The notes below the pieces were generated by a model, which did no database searches, had not been told where the DNA came from, and was given only the letters and a program-made list of their open reading frames with translations. A DNA stretch of 37,721 bases. Source: Microvirga lupini. GTDB taxonomy: Bacteria > Pseudomonadota > Alphaproteobacteria > Rhizobiales > Beijerinckiaceae. The stretch is from positions 191,043 to 228,763 of the forward strand of contig KI911996.1 of the NCBI GenBank assembly GCA_000517005.1, in the 5' to 3' direction. The position numbers were made by a program, and so were the translations under genes. Positions 1-9,169 of this stretch are shown here, in pieces; position 1 is the first letter of the stretch, and every line of letters starts with the position of its first letter.

Positions 1-63
1 CACAAGTTGGGTGTTCCCGACTTGTGCACCCATCATGCCGATCCTGGGAACATCCGGGATCGG
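1..63 (-). other. Two tandem stem-loops downstream of the binding-protein gene
   Basis: Two inverted repeats lie just after the stop of the substrate-binding protein gene. Positions 1-11 pair with 16-26 (CACAAGT arms extended by GGG/CCC, one wobble). Positions 38-44 pair with 57-63 (CCGATCC with GGATCGG). Neither is followed by a T-run on the minus strand inside the window, so they do not look like simple Rho-independent terminators. Stable stem-loops after binding-protein genes often protect the highly expressed message from 3' decay; that role is inferred here. A leftward continuation of the operon, for example a livF gene, cannot be seen. Confidence 0.45.
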
Positions 64-84
64 TGGGGAGAGGGTTCAGAAGCG

Positions 85-1407
85 TCAGCTTGCCTTGTCG
101 CAGGTTTCCGTGCGCTTGGGCCAGCCGGCGTTCTTCTCGGCATAGTCCTTGGCAGCCGCGTCGAGCTGACTTTTCACGCGGTCGGTCATGGGCTCGATGG
201 GATCGGAGATCTTCACCCATTTCGTGCCGTCCCATTCCTGCATGAAGGCAGGGCGGTGGCCGTTGTGGTCGGTGCAGGACAGGACGAGCTGATCGGTGAA
301 GCCCTCAAGCCCGAGCTCCTTGAGACGGGCCGGATCGAGCTTGATGTTCTCGAGACCCCGGCGCACGTCCTCGCCGGTCACGGCCTTCTTGCCCGTGAGC
401 TTTTGGGCCGTGGCAATGCCTTCTGCAATCAGTAGCGAGTTGTAAATGCCGCGGTTGTAGAGAAGCTCGCCCACCTTATCCTTGGGCGCCTTGGAGAGGC
501 CCTTGTCGACCACGTGCTTCTGGATGTCCCTGATGGCAGGGAAGTTCGTTCCCACCGCGTGCCAGTTGAGCATTTTGAAGCCCTTGGCGCCGGCGCCGCC
601 GCTCTTCGCATCGTCCTCACCCGGCCACCAGACGGAGTAGAACTTGTCCATCGGATAGCCCGAGCGGACCGCTTCCTTGACGGCCGCGCCGTTCATGGAA
701 CCCCAGCCCCACATGATCATGTAATCGGGGCGGTCGCGACGGACGCTGAGCCATTGCGAGGACTGGTTCTGCATGTCCTGGGCGGCCACCGGATAGAGCG
801 CCACCTCGAAGCCGAGTTCCTTCGAGAGCTCCTGCAGCAGCGGGATCGGCTCCTTGCCGTAGCTCGCATCAAGATGCAGGAAGCCGATCTTCTTGCCCTT
901 GAGCTTGTCGAGGCCGCCTTCCTTCTGGCCGATATACTTGATGATGATCGACATGCCGTCCCAATAGGTGACCGGCGGGTTGAAAACCCAGGGGAAGATA
1001 TCGCCGCGGGCCGAGGCCGAGAGGCCGTAAGCCATGGACAGGATCGGGATCTTGTCCACGGAGGCACGCGGGATGAGCGGCAGGGTGATGCCGGTCGACC
1101 ACGGATTGACCACGACCGGGTTCTTGCCCTTCACCGATTCATAGCATTCGACGCCCTTCTTGGTGTCGTAGCCGGTCTCGCATTCCTCGAGCACGAGCTT
1201 CACGCCGCCGATGCCGCCGTCACGCTCGTTGAGCATGCGCAGGTAATCGTGCATGCCGTCTGCGATGGGCGTGCCGGATCCGGCGAACGGGCCGGTGCGA
1301 TAGGTGAAGAGAGGCACATAGACCGAGTCCTGCGCGAAGGCAGGCAGGGCCATGCCGGCGAGCATCGTCGCGGCGGCTAATCCAAGACCAAATTTGCGAA
1401 ACGACAT
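85..1407 (-). CDS. ABC transporter periplasmic substrate-binding protein, Liv type
   Basis: This 440-residue protein is the periplasmic binding component of a branched-chain-amino-acid-type (HAAT) ABC importer. A clear Sec signal peptide (basic start, hydrophobic stretch, AFA-Q cleavage near residue 25) precedes a type 1 periplasmic binding fold that begins with a VPLFTYRTGPFAGSG-like segment. A strong ribosome site (GGGAGG) lies 9 bases before the ATG. It is the last visible gene of the minus-strand operon ligase-livG-livH-livM-binding protein. Liv-type binding proteins carry amino acids, amides, or aliphatic and aromatic acids, so the ligand cannot be named. The acyl-CoA ligase in the operon argues for a carboxylic acid; this is inference. 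Confidence 0.9.
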   Translation of the reverse strand: MSFRKFGLGLAAATMLAGMALPAFAQDSVYVPLFTYRTGPFAGSGTPIADGMHDYLRMLNERDGGIGGVKLVLEECETGYDTKKGVECYESVKGKNPVVVNPWSTGITLPLIPRASVDKIPILSMAYGLSASARGDIFPWVFNPPVTYWDGMSIIIKYIGQKEGGLDKLKGKKIGFLHLDASYGKEPIPLLQELSKELGFEVALYPVAAQDMQNQSSQWLSVRRDRPDYMIMWGWGSMNGAAVKEAVRSGYPMDKFYSVWWPGEDDAKSGGAGAKGFKMLNWHAVGTNFPAIRDIQKHVVDKGLSKAPKDKVGELLYNRGIYNSLLIAEGIATAQKLTGKKAVTGEDVRRGLENIKLDPARLKELGLEGFTDQLVLSCTDHNGHRPAFMQEWDGTKWVKISDPIEPMTDRVKSQLDAAAKDYAEKNAGWPKRTETCDKAS

Positions 1408-1483
1408 GGTTGCGTTTCCTCCCGTTGTATCGGCTGAAAGGCCGAATTCTTGTTCCGTTTTCCGTCTCCTTGCCGGTCTGCCG

Positions 1484-2569
1484 TCAGTAGGGGAACGGCC
1501 AGACCAGGAGCTTCTGTTTGCCGAGCTGCCAGAGCCGCGCGAGGCCGTGCGGTTCGACGATCAGGAAGAAGATGATGAGCGCACCGACGATCATGAAGCG
1601 CAGGTGCTCGATGACATCCGCGCCGACCGAGATGCCGAATGGCTCAAGGATCGCGGGCAACACGATGCCGAGCACGATGGGCAGAATGAAGATGAGTGCC
1701 GCGCCGAAGAACGAGCCTATCAGGCTGCCGAGCCCTCCGATAATCACCATGAAGAGGATGAAGAAGGACTGGTTGATGTTGAACACGTCGTATTCCGCGC
1801 CGCCGTACCAGAGAAAGACGAGCAGGGCGCCGGCGACGCCGCAGTAATAGGACGAGACGGCAAAGGCCAGGAGCTTCGTCTGGAGCGGCCTGATCCCCAT
1901 GAGTTCCGCCGCCAAGTCCATGTCCCGAATTGCGATCCACATGCGTCCGATGCGACCATGAACGAGGTTGGAGGCAAGCCAGGTGAGCACGATCACGATA
2001 GTGAGCACCACGAGATAGCGCGTCTGCGGCGTGGCGGTGGCCCCGATGATTGGAATGCCGAAGAGGGTGCGCAAAGGCGCGTCCAGTGCGCCCGAGACGT
2101 TGTAGTTCACGAGCCATGGGATGCGGATGAAGCACCATTGCAGGAAAAACTGCGCGGCAAGCGTCGCCACTGCGAGATAGAAGCCCTTGATGCGCAAGGA
2201 GGGCAGGCCAAAGAGAGCCCCGATGGCTGCGGAGAAGAAACCCGAGACGAAGATCCAGACGATCACGTTCACATCGGGAAACGCCGTCATCAGCTTGTAG
2301 CAGGCATAGGCGCCCACGCCCATGAAGGCGCCGGTGCCGAGCGACAGAAGGCCCGTATAGCCAGTCAGGATGTTGAGGCCGATGGCGGCAAGCGAGAACA
2401 CCAGGAATGGAATCATCACCGCCTGGAGCAGGAAGCTGCTGCCGAGGAAGGCGAGCGCATAGGCGGCCAGGATAATGAGGGTGAGCCCAATCCGGTCTTC
2501 CCGCAGAGGAAAGATCTCGCTGTCCGCGACGTAGTTGGTCTTGAACTGGCCGGCCTCACGGTAGAGCAC
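1484..2569 (-). CDS. livM: ABC transporter permease, LivM type
   Basis: This inner-membrane permease has 361 residues and many hydrophobic segments. The central part (INILTGYTGLLSLGTGAFMGVGAYA-like) and the loop around DMDLAAELMGI are typical of LivM. The start chosen is GTG at 2569 (VLYREAGQFKTNY), 13 bases after the livH stop, with a GGGAG ribosome site in between. An open frame extends about 100 residues further upstream, but that part lies inside livH and is a low-complexity Arg/Ser shadow. LivM pairs with LivH to form the membrane channel. Only the LivG ATPase is visible; a second ATPase (LivF) is expected nearby. Confidence 0.9.
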   Translation of the reverse strand: MLYREAGQFKTNYVADSEIFPLREDRIGLTLIILAAYALAFLGSSFLLQAVMIPFLVFSLAAIGLNILTGYTGLLSLGTGAFMGVGAYACYKLMTAFPDVNVIVWIFVSGFFSAAIGALFGLPSLRIKGFYLAVATLAAQFFLQWCFIRIPWLVNYNVSGALDAPLRTLFGIPIIGATATPQTRYLVVLTIVIVLTWLASNLVHGRIGRMWIAIRDMDLAAELMGIRPLQTKLLAFAVSSYYCGVAGALLVFLWYGGAEYDVFNINQSFFILFMVIIGGLGSLIGSFFGAALIFILPIVLGIVLPAILEPFGISVGADVIEHLRFMIVGALIIFFLIVEPHGLARLWQLGKQKLLVWPFPY

Positions 2570-2582
2570 TGAAGTTAACTCC

Positions 2583-3539
2583 CTAAATCCGTTCGATGAT
2601 CTTTTCGCCGAACAGACCCTGCGGCCTGTAGAGCAGGAAGAGCAGGGCGATGACGTAGGCGAGCCACGTCTCCACGCCGCCGCCGACAAGCGGCCCCCAG
2701 TAGAACTCACCGATCTTCTCGCCGACTCCGATGATGAGCCCACCGATGATGGCACCGGGAATCGAGGTGAAGCCGCCGAGAATGAGGACCGGCAGCGCCT
2801 TGAGCGCGATGATCTGGAGCGAGAACGACACGCCCGAGCGCGCGCCCCACATGATGCCCGCCACCAGTGCCACGATGCCGGCGGCAAACCACACGATCAC
2901 CCAGATCTGATTGAGCGAGATGCCGACGGAGAGGGCAGCCTTGTGGCTGTCGGCCACCGCGCGCAGCGCCCGGCCGATGCGGGTTTTCGAAAAGAAGACC
3001 GCGAGCAGGCCGATCATGATCGAGGCGATCACCGCGGCAGCGATATCGAGGTGCTGGAGGCGGATAGAGCCGCCGAGCGCATCGATCTCCGTCGTGCCCT
3101 GCGGCAGGAAGAGCTGCCCGGTGATCATCTCCCTCGGGCTGCCGCCGAAGATGAGCTCGCCGAAGCCGATGAGAAAGTAAGTCAACCCGAAGGTCGCCAT
3201 GAAGAGGATGATATCGGGCTGGTTGACGAGCGGGCGGAGCACCACCCGTTCCACCACCATGGCGAGGATGAGCATGGCGAGAGCTGCCAGGATCAGCGCC
3301 AGGAAGGCCGGTACGCCTTTCTCGTAGAGGCCAACCAGGATCAGGGCCGAGAACACGACCATGATCCCTTGCGCGAAGTTGAACACGCCGGAAGCCTTGA
3401 AGATGAGCACGAAGCCGAGCGCGATCAGGGCATAGAGAACGCCCGAGACCAAGCCCTCCCAGAGGGTCTGGATCAGGAGATCCGGCGCCTCGCCCATGAA
3501 GACGAAGGGTTCGATGAAGACCTTATAGAGAATGTCCAT
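2583..3539 (-). CDS. livH: ABC transporter permease, LivH type
   Basis: This 318-residue polytopic membrane protein has the LivH hallmarks: an N-terminal GLVSGVLYALIALGFVLIF-like helix, a GVFNFAQG segment, and a C-terminal end LYRPQGLFGEKIIERI. The ATG at 3539 has GAAGGG 8 bases upstream; a TTG two codons earlier (3545) would be too close to that site. It follows livG by 12 bases and precedes livM by 13, so all are probably one transcript. It forms the translocation pore with LivM in the cytoplasmic membrane. Substrate is unknown, as for the binding protein. Confidence 0.92.
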   Translation of the reverse strand: MDILYKVFIEPFVFMGEAPDLLIQTLWEGLVSGVLYALIALGFVLIFKASGVFNFAQGIMVVFSALILVGLYEKGVPAFLALILAALAMLILAMVVERVVLRPLVNQPDIILFMATFGLTYFLIGFGELIFGGSPREMITGQLFLPQGTTEIDALGGSIRLQHLDIAAAVIASIMIGLLAVFFSKTRIGRALRAVADSHKAALSVGISLNQIWVIVWFAAGIVALVAGIMWGARSGVSFSLQIIALKALPVLILGGFTSIPGAIIGGLIIGVGEKIGEFYWGPLVGGGVETWLAYVIALLFLLYRPQGLFGEKIIERI

Positions 3540-3551
3540 CGCCAAAACCCT

Positions 3552-4352
3552 TCAATGCGCAATGCCGAGATAGGCATCGATCACGCGCTGGTCGCTCTTG
3601 ACCTCGGCCGGCGTGCCGTCCGCGATCTTGCGGCCGTATTCGAGCACCACGACCCGGTCGGAGAGGTCCATCACCACGCCCATATCGTGTTCGATGAGGG
3701 CGATGGTGGTACCGTATTGCTGGTTCACCTCCAGGATGAAGCGGGACATGTCCTCCTTCTCTTCGAGGTTCATGCCGGCCATGGGCTCGTCGAGCAGCAG
3801 CAGCTCCGGCTCCATGGCCAAAGCGCGCCCGAGCTCGACGCGCTTCTGAAGGCCGTAAGGCAGGCGCCCGACGGGCGTCTTCCGGATGTGCTGAATCTCG
3901 AGGAAGTCGATGATCTCCTCGACGAAGCGGCGGTGCTCGACCTCCTCTTTCATGGCAGGTCCGTGGCGGAAGAGCTGCCAGAAGAAGTTCGAGGGCATCT
4001 TGATCGAACGACCGGCCATGATGTTGTCGAGGGTCGACATGCTCTTGAAGAGAGCCACGTTCTGGAAAGTGCGCGCAATGCCGCCGCGCGCCGCCTCATA
4101 GGGGCGCATCTTGGGACGCTTGACGCCCTTGAAGGTGATGCGGCCTTCGGTCGGATAATAAAAACCGTTGATGCAGTTGAGCATCGAGGTCTTGCCTGCT
4201 CCGTTCGGCCCGATGATGGCGCGGATCTCGCTCTTGCGGATGTCGAAGGACACGTCGGTGAGCGCCTTCACGCCGCCGAAGCCGAGCGAGACGTTCTCGA
4301 CCGCGAGCAGTACATCGCCCTTGCTGAGGACAGGATGGTCGGGCGCTCTCAT
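3552..4352 (-). CDS. livG: ABC transporter ATP-binding protein, LivG type
   Basis: This 266-residue ATPase energises the LivHM importer from the cytoplasmic side. Visible motifs are Walker A GPNGAGKT (48-55), the signature region LPYGLQKR (164-171), Walker B LLLLDEP (184-190) and the H-loop EHD (221-223). The C-terminal YLG segment is usual for LivG. The signature LPYGLQ departs from the textbook LSGGQ, as often seen in this subfamily. The ATG overlaps the stop of the upstream acyl-CoA ligase by 4 bases (ATGA), so translation is probably coupled. No second ATPase (LivF) is present in the window. Confidence 0.93.
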   Translation of the reverse strand: MRAPDHPVLSKGDVLLAVENVSLGFGGVKALTDVSFDIRKSEIRAIIGPNGAGKTSMLNCINGFYYPTEGRITFKGVKRPKMRPYEAARGGIARTFQNVALFKSMSTLDNIMAGRSIKMPSNFFWQLFRHGPAMKEEVEHRRFVEEIIDFLEIQHIRKTPVGRLPYGLQKRVELGRALAMEPELLLLDEPMAGMNLEEKEDMSRFILEVNQQYGTTIALIEHDMGVVMDLSDRVVVLEYGRKIADGTPAEVKSDQRVIDAYLGIAH

Positions 4353-6331
4353 TCTGCGGCCTCCAGCACGGATCCCGGCTCCGAGATCGGATAGAGCGTC
4401 ATGTCCCTGATCCTGACCCTGGCGGAGATCACGCCCTTGCGCCCATCCTCGAAGGTGACTTCCGTCGAAATGTCGGCCTCGGACGAGCCGTCGTAGAGCG
4501 CATTGATGAGCGGAGCGTAACGCTCGGCGATGAAGCCGCGGCGCACCTTCTGCGTGCGGGTGAGTTCGCCGTCATCCGCATCGAGCTCCTTGTGCAGGAT
4601 GAGAAAGCGCTTAATCTGGGCGCCGCCCATGCGCGGTTCGGAGGCGAGCGACCGGTTCACTTCGTCCACGTGCTTTTCGATCATGTCATAGACCAGCGGA
4701 TGGCCGGCAAGTTCCTGATAGGAGGCGTAGGTGACGCCGTTCCGTTCGGCCCAGTTGCTCACGGCCACAAGGTCGATGTTGATGAAGGCAGCGACATGGT
4801 CGCGCCCGTCGCCGAAGCAGACCGCTTCCTTGATGTTGGGATAGAACTTCAGCTTGTTCTCGACATATTTCGGCGGGAAGAGCGCACCGTCGCGCATCTT
4901 GCCGACATCCTTGGCCCGGTCGATGATCTTCAGATGGCCGTTCTGGTCGAAGAAGCCGGCGTCGCCCGAATGCACGAAGCCGTCCGGCGTCTTGGTCTCC
5001 GCCGTCTTCTCATCGTCCTTGTAATAGCCCACGAAGACGCCGGGCGAGCGGTAGAGAACCTCGCCGTTGTCGGCGATGCGGATCTCCACCTGCGGGGCAG
5101 GGCGGCCGACCGTATCCGCGCGGATCTCGCCGTTGGGCTGCATGGTGATGTAGACGGAAGCCTCCGTCTGTCCGTAGAGCTGCTTCAGATTCACGCCGAT
5201 GGAACGATAGAAGCGGAAGATCTCCGGCCCGATGGCCTCGCCTGCAGTGTAGCCGACCTTCACTCTGGTCATGCCGTAGCGGTTGCGCAGGGGCGCATAG
5301 ACGAGCACGTTGCCGATGTTCCAGAGCAGGCGATCCCAGGCGCCGACGCCCGGCTCCCTGTTCAGGATCTTCTCTCCCACCTTGTTGGCGTGATTGATGA
5401 AGAAGTGGAACATGTGCCGCTTCAGAGCACCCGCATCCTCAATGCGCACCATGGTCAGCGTCAGCATGCTCTCGAAGACGCGCGGCGGCGCGAACACGTA
5501 AGTGGCGCCGATCTCGCGCCGATCTTCCGCGACGGTCTCGGGGCTTTCGGGACAATTGACGCAGAGCCCCGACAGGATGGCCTGCGCATAGGAGAAGATG
5601 TGATCGCCGACCCAGGCGATGGGCAAATAGGCGATGATCTCGTCCGTCTCGTCGAGCTTGTCGAAGTCGCAGCCGATCTCGGCGGCCGCGATCACCGCAT
5701 CGGAGGTGAGCATCACGCCCTTCGGCCGTCCTGTCGTGCCGGAGGTGTAGAGGATGATGGCGAGGTCGGAGCCTCGCCCTTCCTGCAGGATCCGGTCGAT
5801 GGCAGCGGCTTCCTGGGCATCGGCCAGCCGTGCCCGGCCCTCCTCCACAACGGATTGGATGGAATGAAGCCGGCTGTGGTCGTAGTCCTTCAGGCCCTTC
5901 TGCTCATCGTAGAGCACATGCTCAAGCTGCGGCAGCTGTTCCGAAACGGAGAGAATCTTATCGACCTGCTCCTGGTCCTGCACCGCCGCATGGGTCACCT
6001 CGGCATGGCTCAGCACATAGGCCATCTCGTCGGCGACCGAATCCGCATAGACCGGGATCGGAATCGCGCCGAGCCACTGGGCGGCGCAGATGGTCCAGTA
6101 GAGATAGGGGCGGTTGTAGCCGATGATGGCGATCTTGCCGCCGCGTTTCAGGCCGAGGGATTGCAAGCCGCACGCATAGGCGCGGACGATGTCGTGCACC
6201 TCGCCCCAGGTCCAGGATTGCCAGATTCCGAGATCCTTGTGCCGAAACGCGGTGCGCTTCGGACGTAGGCGCGCATTGCGCGCCAATAATTTCGGGAATG
6301 TGTCCGCGCACGCATCCGCAGCCGTCGTCAA
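4349..6331 (-). CDS. AMP-dependent acyl-CoA synthetase (long-chain type)
   Basis: The product activates a carboxylic acid to its acyl-CoA through an acyl-adenylate. It has the phosphate-binding motif YTSGTTGRPKG, the adenylate motif around YGQTEAS, and the HSGDAGFFD...DRAKD segment of the ANL superfamily; about 660 residues, as in the COG1022 long-chain acyl-CoA synthetases. The start is uncertain. TTG at 6331 has AGGGAGG 9 bases upstream and begins just before the conserved ADTFPKLL segment. An ATG at 6400 in frame lacks a ribosome site. It is the first gene of the Liv operon and overlaps livG by 4 bases. Such ligase-Liv operons are known in alphaproteobacteria; coupling of uptake to CoA activation is inferred, and the substrate is unknown. 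Confidence 0.88.
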   Translation of the reverse strand: MTTAADACADTFPKLLARNARLRPKRTAFRHKDLGIWQSWTWGEVHDIVRAYACGLQSLGLKRGGKIAIIGYNRPYLYWTICAAQWLGAIPIPVYADSVADEMAYVLSHAEVTHAAVQDQEQVDKILSVSEQLPQLEHVLYDEQKGLKDYDHSRLHSIQSVVEEGRARLADAQEAAAIDRILQEGRGSDLAIILYTSGTTGRPKGVMLTSDAVIAAAEIGCDFDKLDETDEIIAYLPIAWVGDHIFSYAQAILSGLCVNCPESPETVAEDRREIGATYVFAPPRVFESMLTLTMVRIEDAGALKRHMFHFFINHANKVGEKILNREPGVGAWDRLLWNIGNVLVYAPLRNRYGMTRVKVGYTAGEAIGPEIFRFYRSIGVNLKQLYGQTEASVYITMQPNGEIRADTVGRPAPQVEIRIADNGEVLYRSPGVFVGYYKDDEKTAETKTPDGFVHSGDAGFFDQNGHLKIIDRAKDVGKMRDGALFPPKYVENKLKFYPNIKEAVCFGDGRDHVAAFINIDLVAVSNWAERNGVTYASYQELAGHPLVYDMIEKHVDEVNRSLASEPRMGGAQIKRFLILHKELDADDGELTRTQKVRRGFIAERYAPLINALYDGSSEADISTEVTFEDGRKGVISARVRIRDMTLYPISEPGSVLEAAE

Positions 6332-6585
6332 CGACGTCAACCTCCCTGGCAGCCGCGCGCCTTGAAAACGCGTGGTATGGCTTCGCTTCCTCTGATGCAT
6401 GGGGATGATTACCCATGCGTCCGCCGATCTGCCGGCTTGCCCGTTCGGGCGTTGTTGGAGGGTATTCTGTCGCGCCCATCAGGGGACGGCAAGGTGCCTG
6501 CCACCGCTACCAAGGGCTAATACGGTGTTTAAGGCCTCGGCGGCGGAGGGGCTGGAAAGCCGGTCAGGATTTGCGTCGCCGAGGG

Positions 6586-6789
6586 CTATGGGACGGCCGT
6601 GAGGGCAGCCGGTTCGATCTCATCGGCTTTCACGAGACGTTCGATGCCAGCCGTATTCTTGACGCGGTAGATGGGAGAGTCATCCTCGTCCGATAGAAGG
6701 CAGACGATGCAGTAGGTACGGTGATCCGAGTAGCCCGAAGACGACCTGGTGATCCGGACGAGCTGTCCGATATGGAATGCCTCTTTCAT
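6586..6789 (-). CDS. Small conserved hypothetical protein
   Basis: This is a 67-residue protein (MKEAFHIGQLVRI...) with a short beta-rich pattern: a FHIGQLVRITR strand near the start, then YRVKNTAGIERLVKADEIEP at the end. The layout resembles small SH3-like or KOW-like domains, but this is only an impression. The start at 6789 has GGAGG 5 bases upstream, which settles it against a longer frame starting at 6912. It has no membrane segment or signal peptide. It sits alone between the Liv operon and cobB, on the same strand as both. No function is assigned. Confidence 0.65.
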   Translation of the reverse strand: MKEAFHIGQLVRITRSSSGYSDHRTYCIVCLLSDEDDSPIYRVKNTAGIERLVKADEIEPAALTAVP

Positions 6790-6984
6790 CAGCGCCTCCA
6801 ACACCCTGGGATGCGATGAACCGGAGCTTGGCGGATCACGGGCGATAGGGAACGTCGCCTGTCCGTCCTCAAGCTTGGATGTTCTCCCCGACCCCTTTTC
6901 AGGCTCTGGCACGGATCAAGACGAATGGCTGGGGCGAAACGATGGCGATTTGTCATTTCTGCCCCATGCCGCGTCACGATGTCG

Positions 6985-8307
6985 TCATCCATGAGCGATG
7001 ACGTGGAAGAAGCTTCCCGTTACATGCCCCCTGCGATGACCGGCGGTGCCTAGATCGTTGCCTTCCCCATCCGTGATCGTTGCGAAGGCGGTCTCCCGTG
7101 ACGGGTCGCTCTGCGTGACCGAGGCGTAGTGGAACTCGTGGCCGACGAGGCGCTGTCCGGCTTGTCCCATGACTCCACCTTCGAGCAGATGCGCCACCCG
7201 ATAGCCGAGATGCATCTTGCGCTTCGCATAGCTTGTCTCGACCGGCAGGAGGCCCACCATGGCATGCTTCTGGCCATCGCCATCCTCGAGGGATTGACCC
7301 AGCACCATGTAGCCGCCGCACTCGCCATGGACTGGCCTGTTCTCGGCAAAACGACGCAATCCGTCGAGAAAGCGCTCCGCTCCGGCGATGCGCCCGGCAT
7401 GGAGCTCGGGATATCCTCCCGGCAGCCAGCAGACGTCGCAATCCGGCGGCGGAGGCTCGTTGGCGAGCGGAGAGAAGGTCACGATCTCCGCTCCGGCCGC
7501 ATGCCAGCCTGAAAGCACATGCGGATAGACGAAGGAGAAAGCCCGGTCCGAGGCCAGTGCGATACGCTGACCCGGCGGGGGCAGAGGCTTTGCGTTTGCA
7601 GGGGCCTTAAGCCGGATCGGGCGGGCGAGAGCGATGAGCCGGTCGATATCGAGTGCGCCTTCCACCGCGTCGGCAAGGCGTTCGAGACGGCCGTCGAGTT
7701 CGTCGATCTCTCCAGCCTGGACAAGACCAAGATGACGTTCGGGCAGGGTCAGCGCGGCGTTGCGCATCATGGCTCCGAGAACCGGAAGCCCGATGCGCGC
7801 CATGCCGTCCTCGACCAGCCTGCGATGGCGCTCGCTCGCGACCTTGTTCAGCACCACGCCGGCCACCTCGATTCGAGGGTCGAAGCGGGCGCAGCCGAGC
7901 GCGACGGCCGCCGCCGATTGCGCATGGCCCGACACGTCGAGGACGAGGATGACCGGCCAGCCGAACAAGGCGGCGATGTCGGCGCTGGCGCCGGTGCGGC
8001 CGATCTCCTGTCGGATGCCGTCGAAGAGGCCCATCGAACCTTCCGCGATCACAAGCTCGGCATCCCGTGCAGCTTCGGACGCAAGGACCTCCAGAAGCGG
8101 CGTGCTCATGGCGAAACTGTCGAGGTTGAAGCTCGGCGCGCCGGTCGCAGCAGCATGGAAGGCGGGATCGATGTAATCCGGCCCGCATTTCATGCCGCGC
8201 ACGCGCAGGCCCCGGCGGGCGAGCGCCCGCTGAAGCCCGAGCACGATCGTCGTCTTGCCCGAGCCGGAACGCGGTGCGGCGATGAGGAGACCGGATCCTA
8301 TGCTCAC
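6985..8307 (-). CDS. cobB: Cobyrinate/hydrogenobyrinate a,c-diamide synthase CobB
   Basis: CobB amidates the a and c side chains of (hydrogeno)byrinic acid using glutamine and ATP. The 440-residue protein has an N-terminal P-loop (APRSGSGKTT, about 11-20), the CGPDYIDP motif (41-48), and a C-terminal glutamine amidotransferase domain with the nucleophile Cys330 in HGECGGYMVLGQ. The start is a GTG that overlaps the cobA stop (GTGA), so the two genes are translationally coupled. With CobG and CobN in the same cluster the expected substrate is hydrogenobyrinic acid (cobalt-free). The protein is of normal length with no visible defect. Confidence 0.95.
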   Translation of the reverse strand: MSIGSGLLIAAPRSGSGKTTIVLGLQRALARRGLRVRGMKCGPDYIDPAFHAAATGAPSFNLDSFAMSTPLLEVLASEAARDAELVIAEGSMGLFDGIRQEIGRTGASADIAALFGWPVILVLDVSGHAQSAAAVALGCARFDPRIEVAGVVLNKVASERHRRLVEDGMARIGLPVLGAMMRNAALTLPERHLGLVQAGEIDELDGRLERLADAVEGALDIDRLIALARPIRLKAPANAKPLPPPGQRIALASDRAFSFVYPHVLSGWHAAGAEIVTFSPLANEPPPPDCDVCWLPGGYPELHAGRIAGAERFLDGLRRFAENRPVHGECGGYMVLGQSLEDGDGQKHAMVGLLPVETSYAKRKMHLGYRVAHLLEGGVMGQAGQRLVGHEFHYASVTQSDPSRETAFATITDGEGNDLGTAGHRRGHVTGSFFHVIAHG

Positions 8308-9098
8308 TGGGCCGCCTCGCTGCCGAATTCGAGCAGATGGTTGGCGATGGCCGAGCGGAAGGCCGCGATCGCCCCGATGGCGACGATGGCCGGCGAGCGG
8401 ATGAGGCCGTCCTCGGCGAGCTTTGGCAGGGTTTCGAGAGTTCCTCCCACCACGCTTTCCTTAGCAGTCGTTGCCCCGTGCACGGCCAGCACCGGGGTAT
8501 CGCCCGCTAGCCCGCCGTCAAGAAGCCCTTGCACGATGGAGGGAAGATTCGAGACCGCCATGTAGAGCACGATGGGAGCGCCGGTGCGGGCGAGCGAGGT
8601 CCATTCAATTTCCGAGTCGGGCGCCGCATGGCCGGTGGCGAGGATGACCGCATGGTTGGTCTTGCGCATGGTCGCAGGGACGCCGTGGATGGCAAGCGAG
8701 GCAAGGCCGCTCGACACGCCGGGGATGATGCGGAACGGAATGCCGGCCTCCGAGAGAGCCAGCGCCTCCTCGCCGCCCCGCCCGAAGATGAAGGGATCGC
8801 CTCCTTTCAGCCGCAGCACCCGCTTGCCTTCGTGAGCGAGCTGGATCAGCCGCTCGCAGATATCCCGCTGAACGGCGGAGGGTTTGCCCCCACGCTTGCC
8901 GGCGAATTCCAGCGTAGCTCCCTCGCGGGCAAACGACAGAAGGCTCGGGTCGACAAGGGCGTCGTAGACGATGACATCGGCCATCGCGAGGGCGTTCAGG
9001 GCATGGATGGTGAGCAGGCCCGGGTCGCCCGGACCTGCGCCGACGAGCCAGACCGTGCCCGGCGCGAAAGGGGGCGAGAGACGGGACAGAGAGGTCAT
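8304..9098 (-). CDS. cobA: Uroporphyrinogen-III C-methyltransferase CobA
   Basis: CobA makes precorrin-2 by two SAM-dependent methylations of uroporphyrinogen III, the branch point to cobalamin and siroheme. The 264-residue protein shows the family motifs VGAGPGDPGLLT near the start, VIVYDALV, GKRGGK, LKGGDPFIFGRGGEE and IIPGVSSG. It is a stand-alone methylase without a fused CysG dehydrogenase or HemD domain. It overlaps cobB by 4 bases downstream and is divergent from cbiD, with 71 bases between the two start codons that must hold both promoters. Confidence 0.95.
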   Translation of the reverse strand: MTSLSRLSPPFAPGTVWLVGAGPGDPGLLTIHALNALAMADVIVYDALVDPSLLSFAREGATLEFAGKRGGKPSAVQRDICERLIQLAHEGKRVLRLKGGDPFIFGRGGEEALALSEAGIPFRIIPGVSSGLASLAIHGVPATMRKTNHAVILATGHAAPDSEIEWTSLARTGAPIVLYMAVSNLPSIVQGLLDGGLAGDTPVLAVHGATTAKESVVGGTLETLPKLAEDGLIRSPAIVAIGAIAAFRSAIANHLLEFGSEAAQ

Positions 9099-9169
9099 GC
9101 GGGCCTCCGGGCATGACCGGTGGACATGGTCGGGCTGTTGGAATTCATGGCGACGATGTAAGAGGGCGT

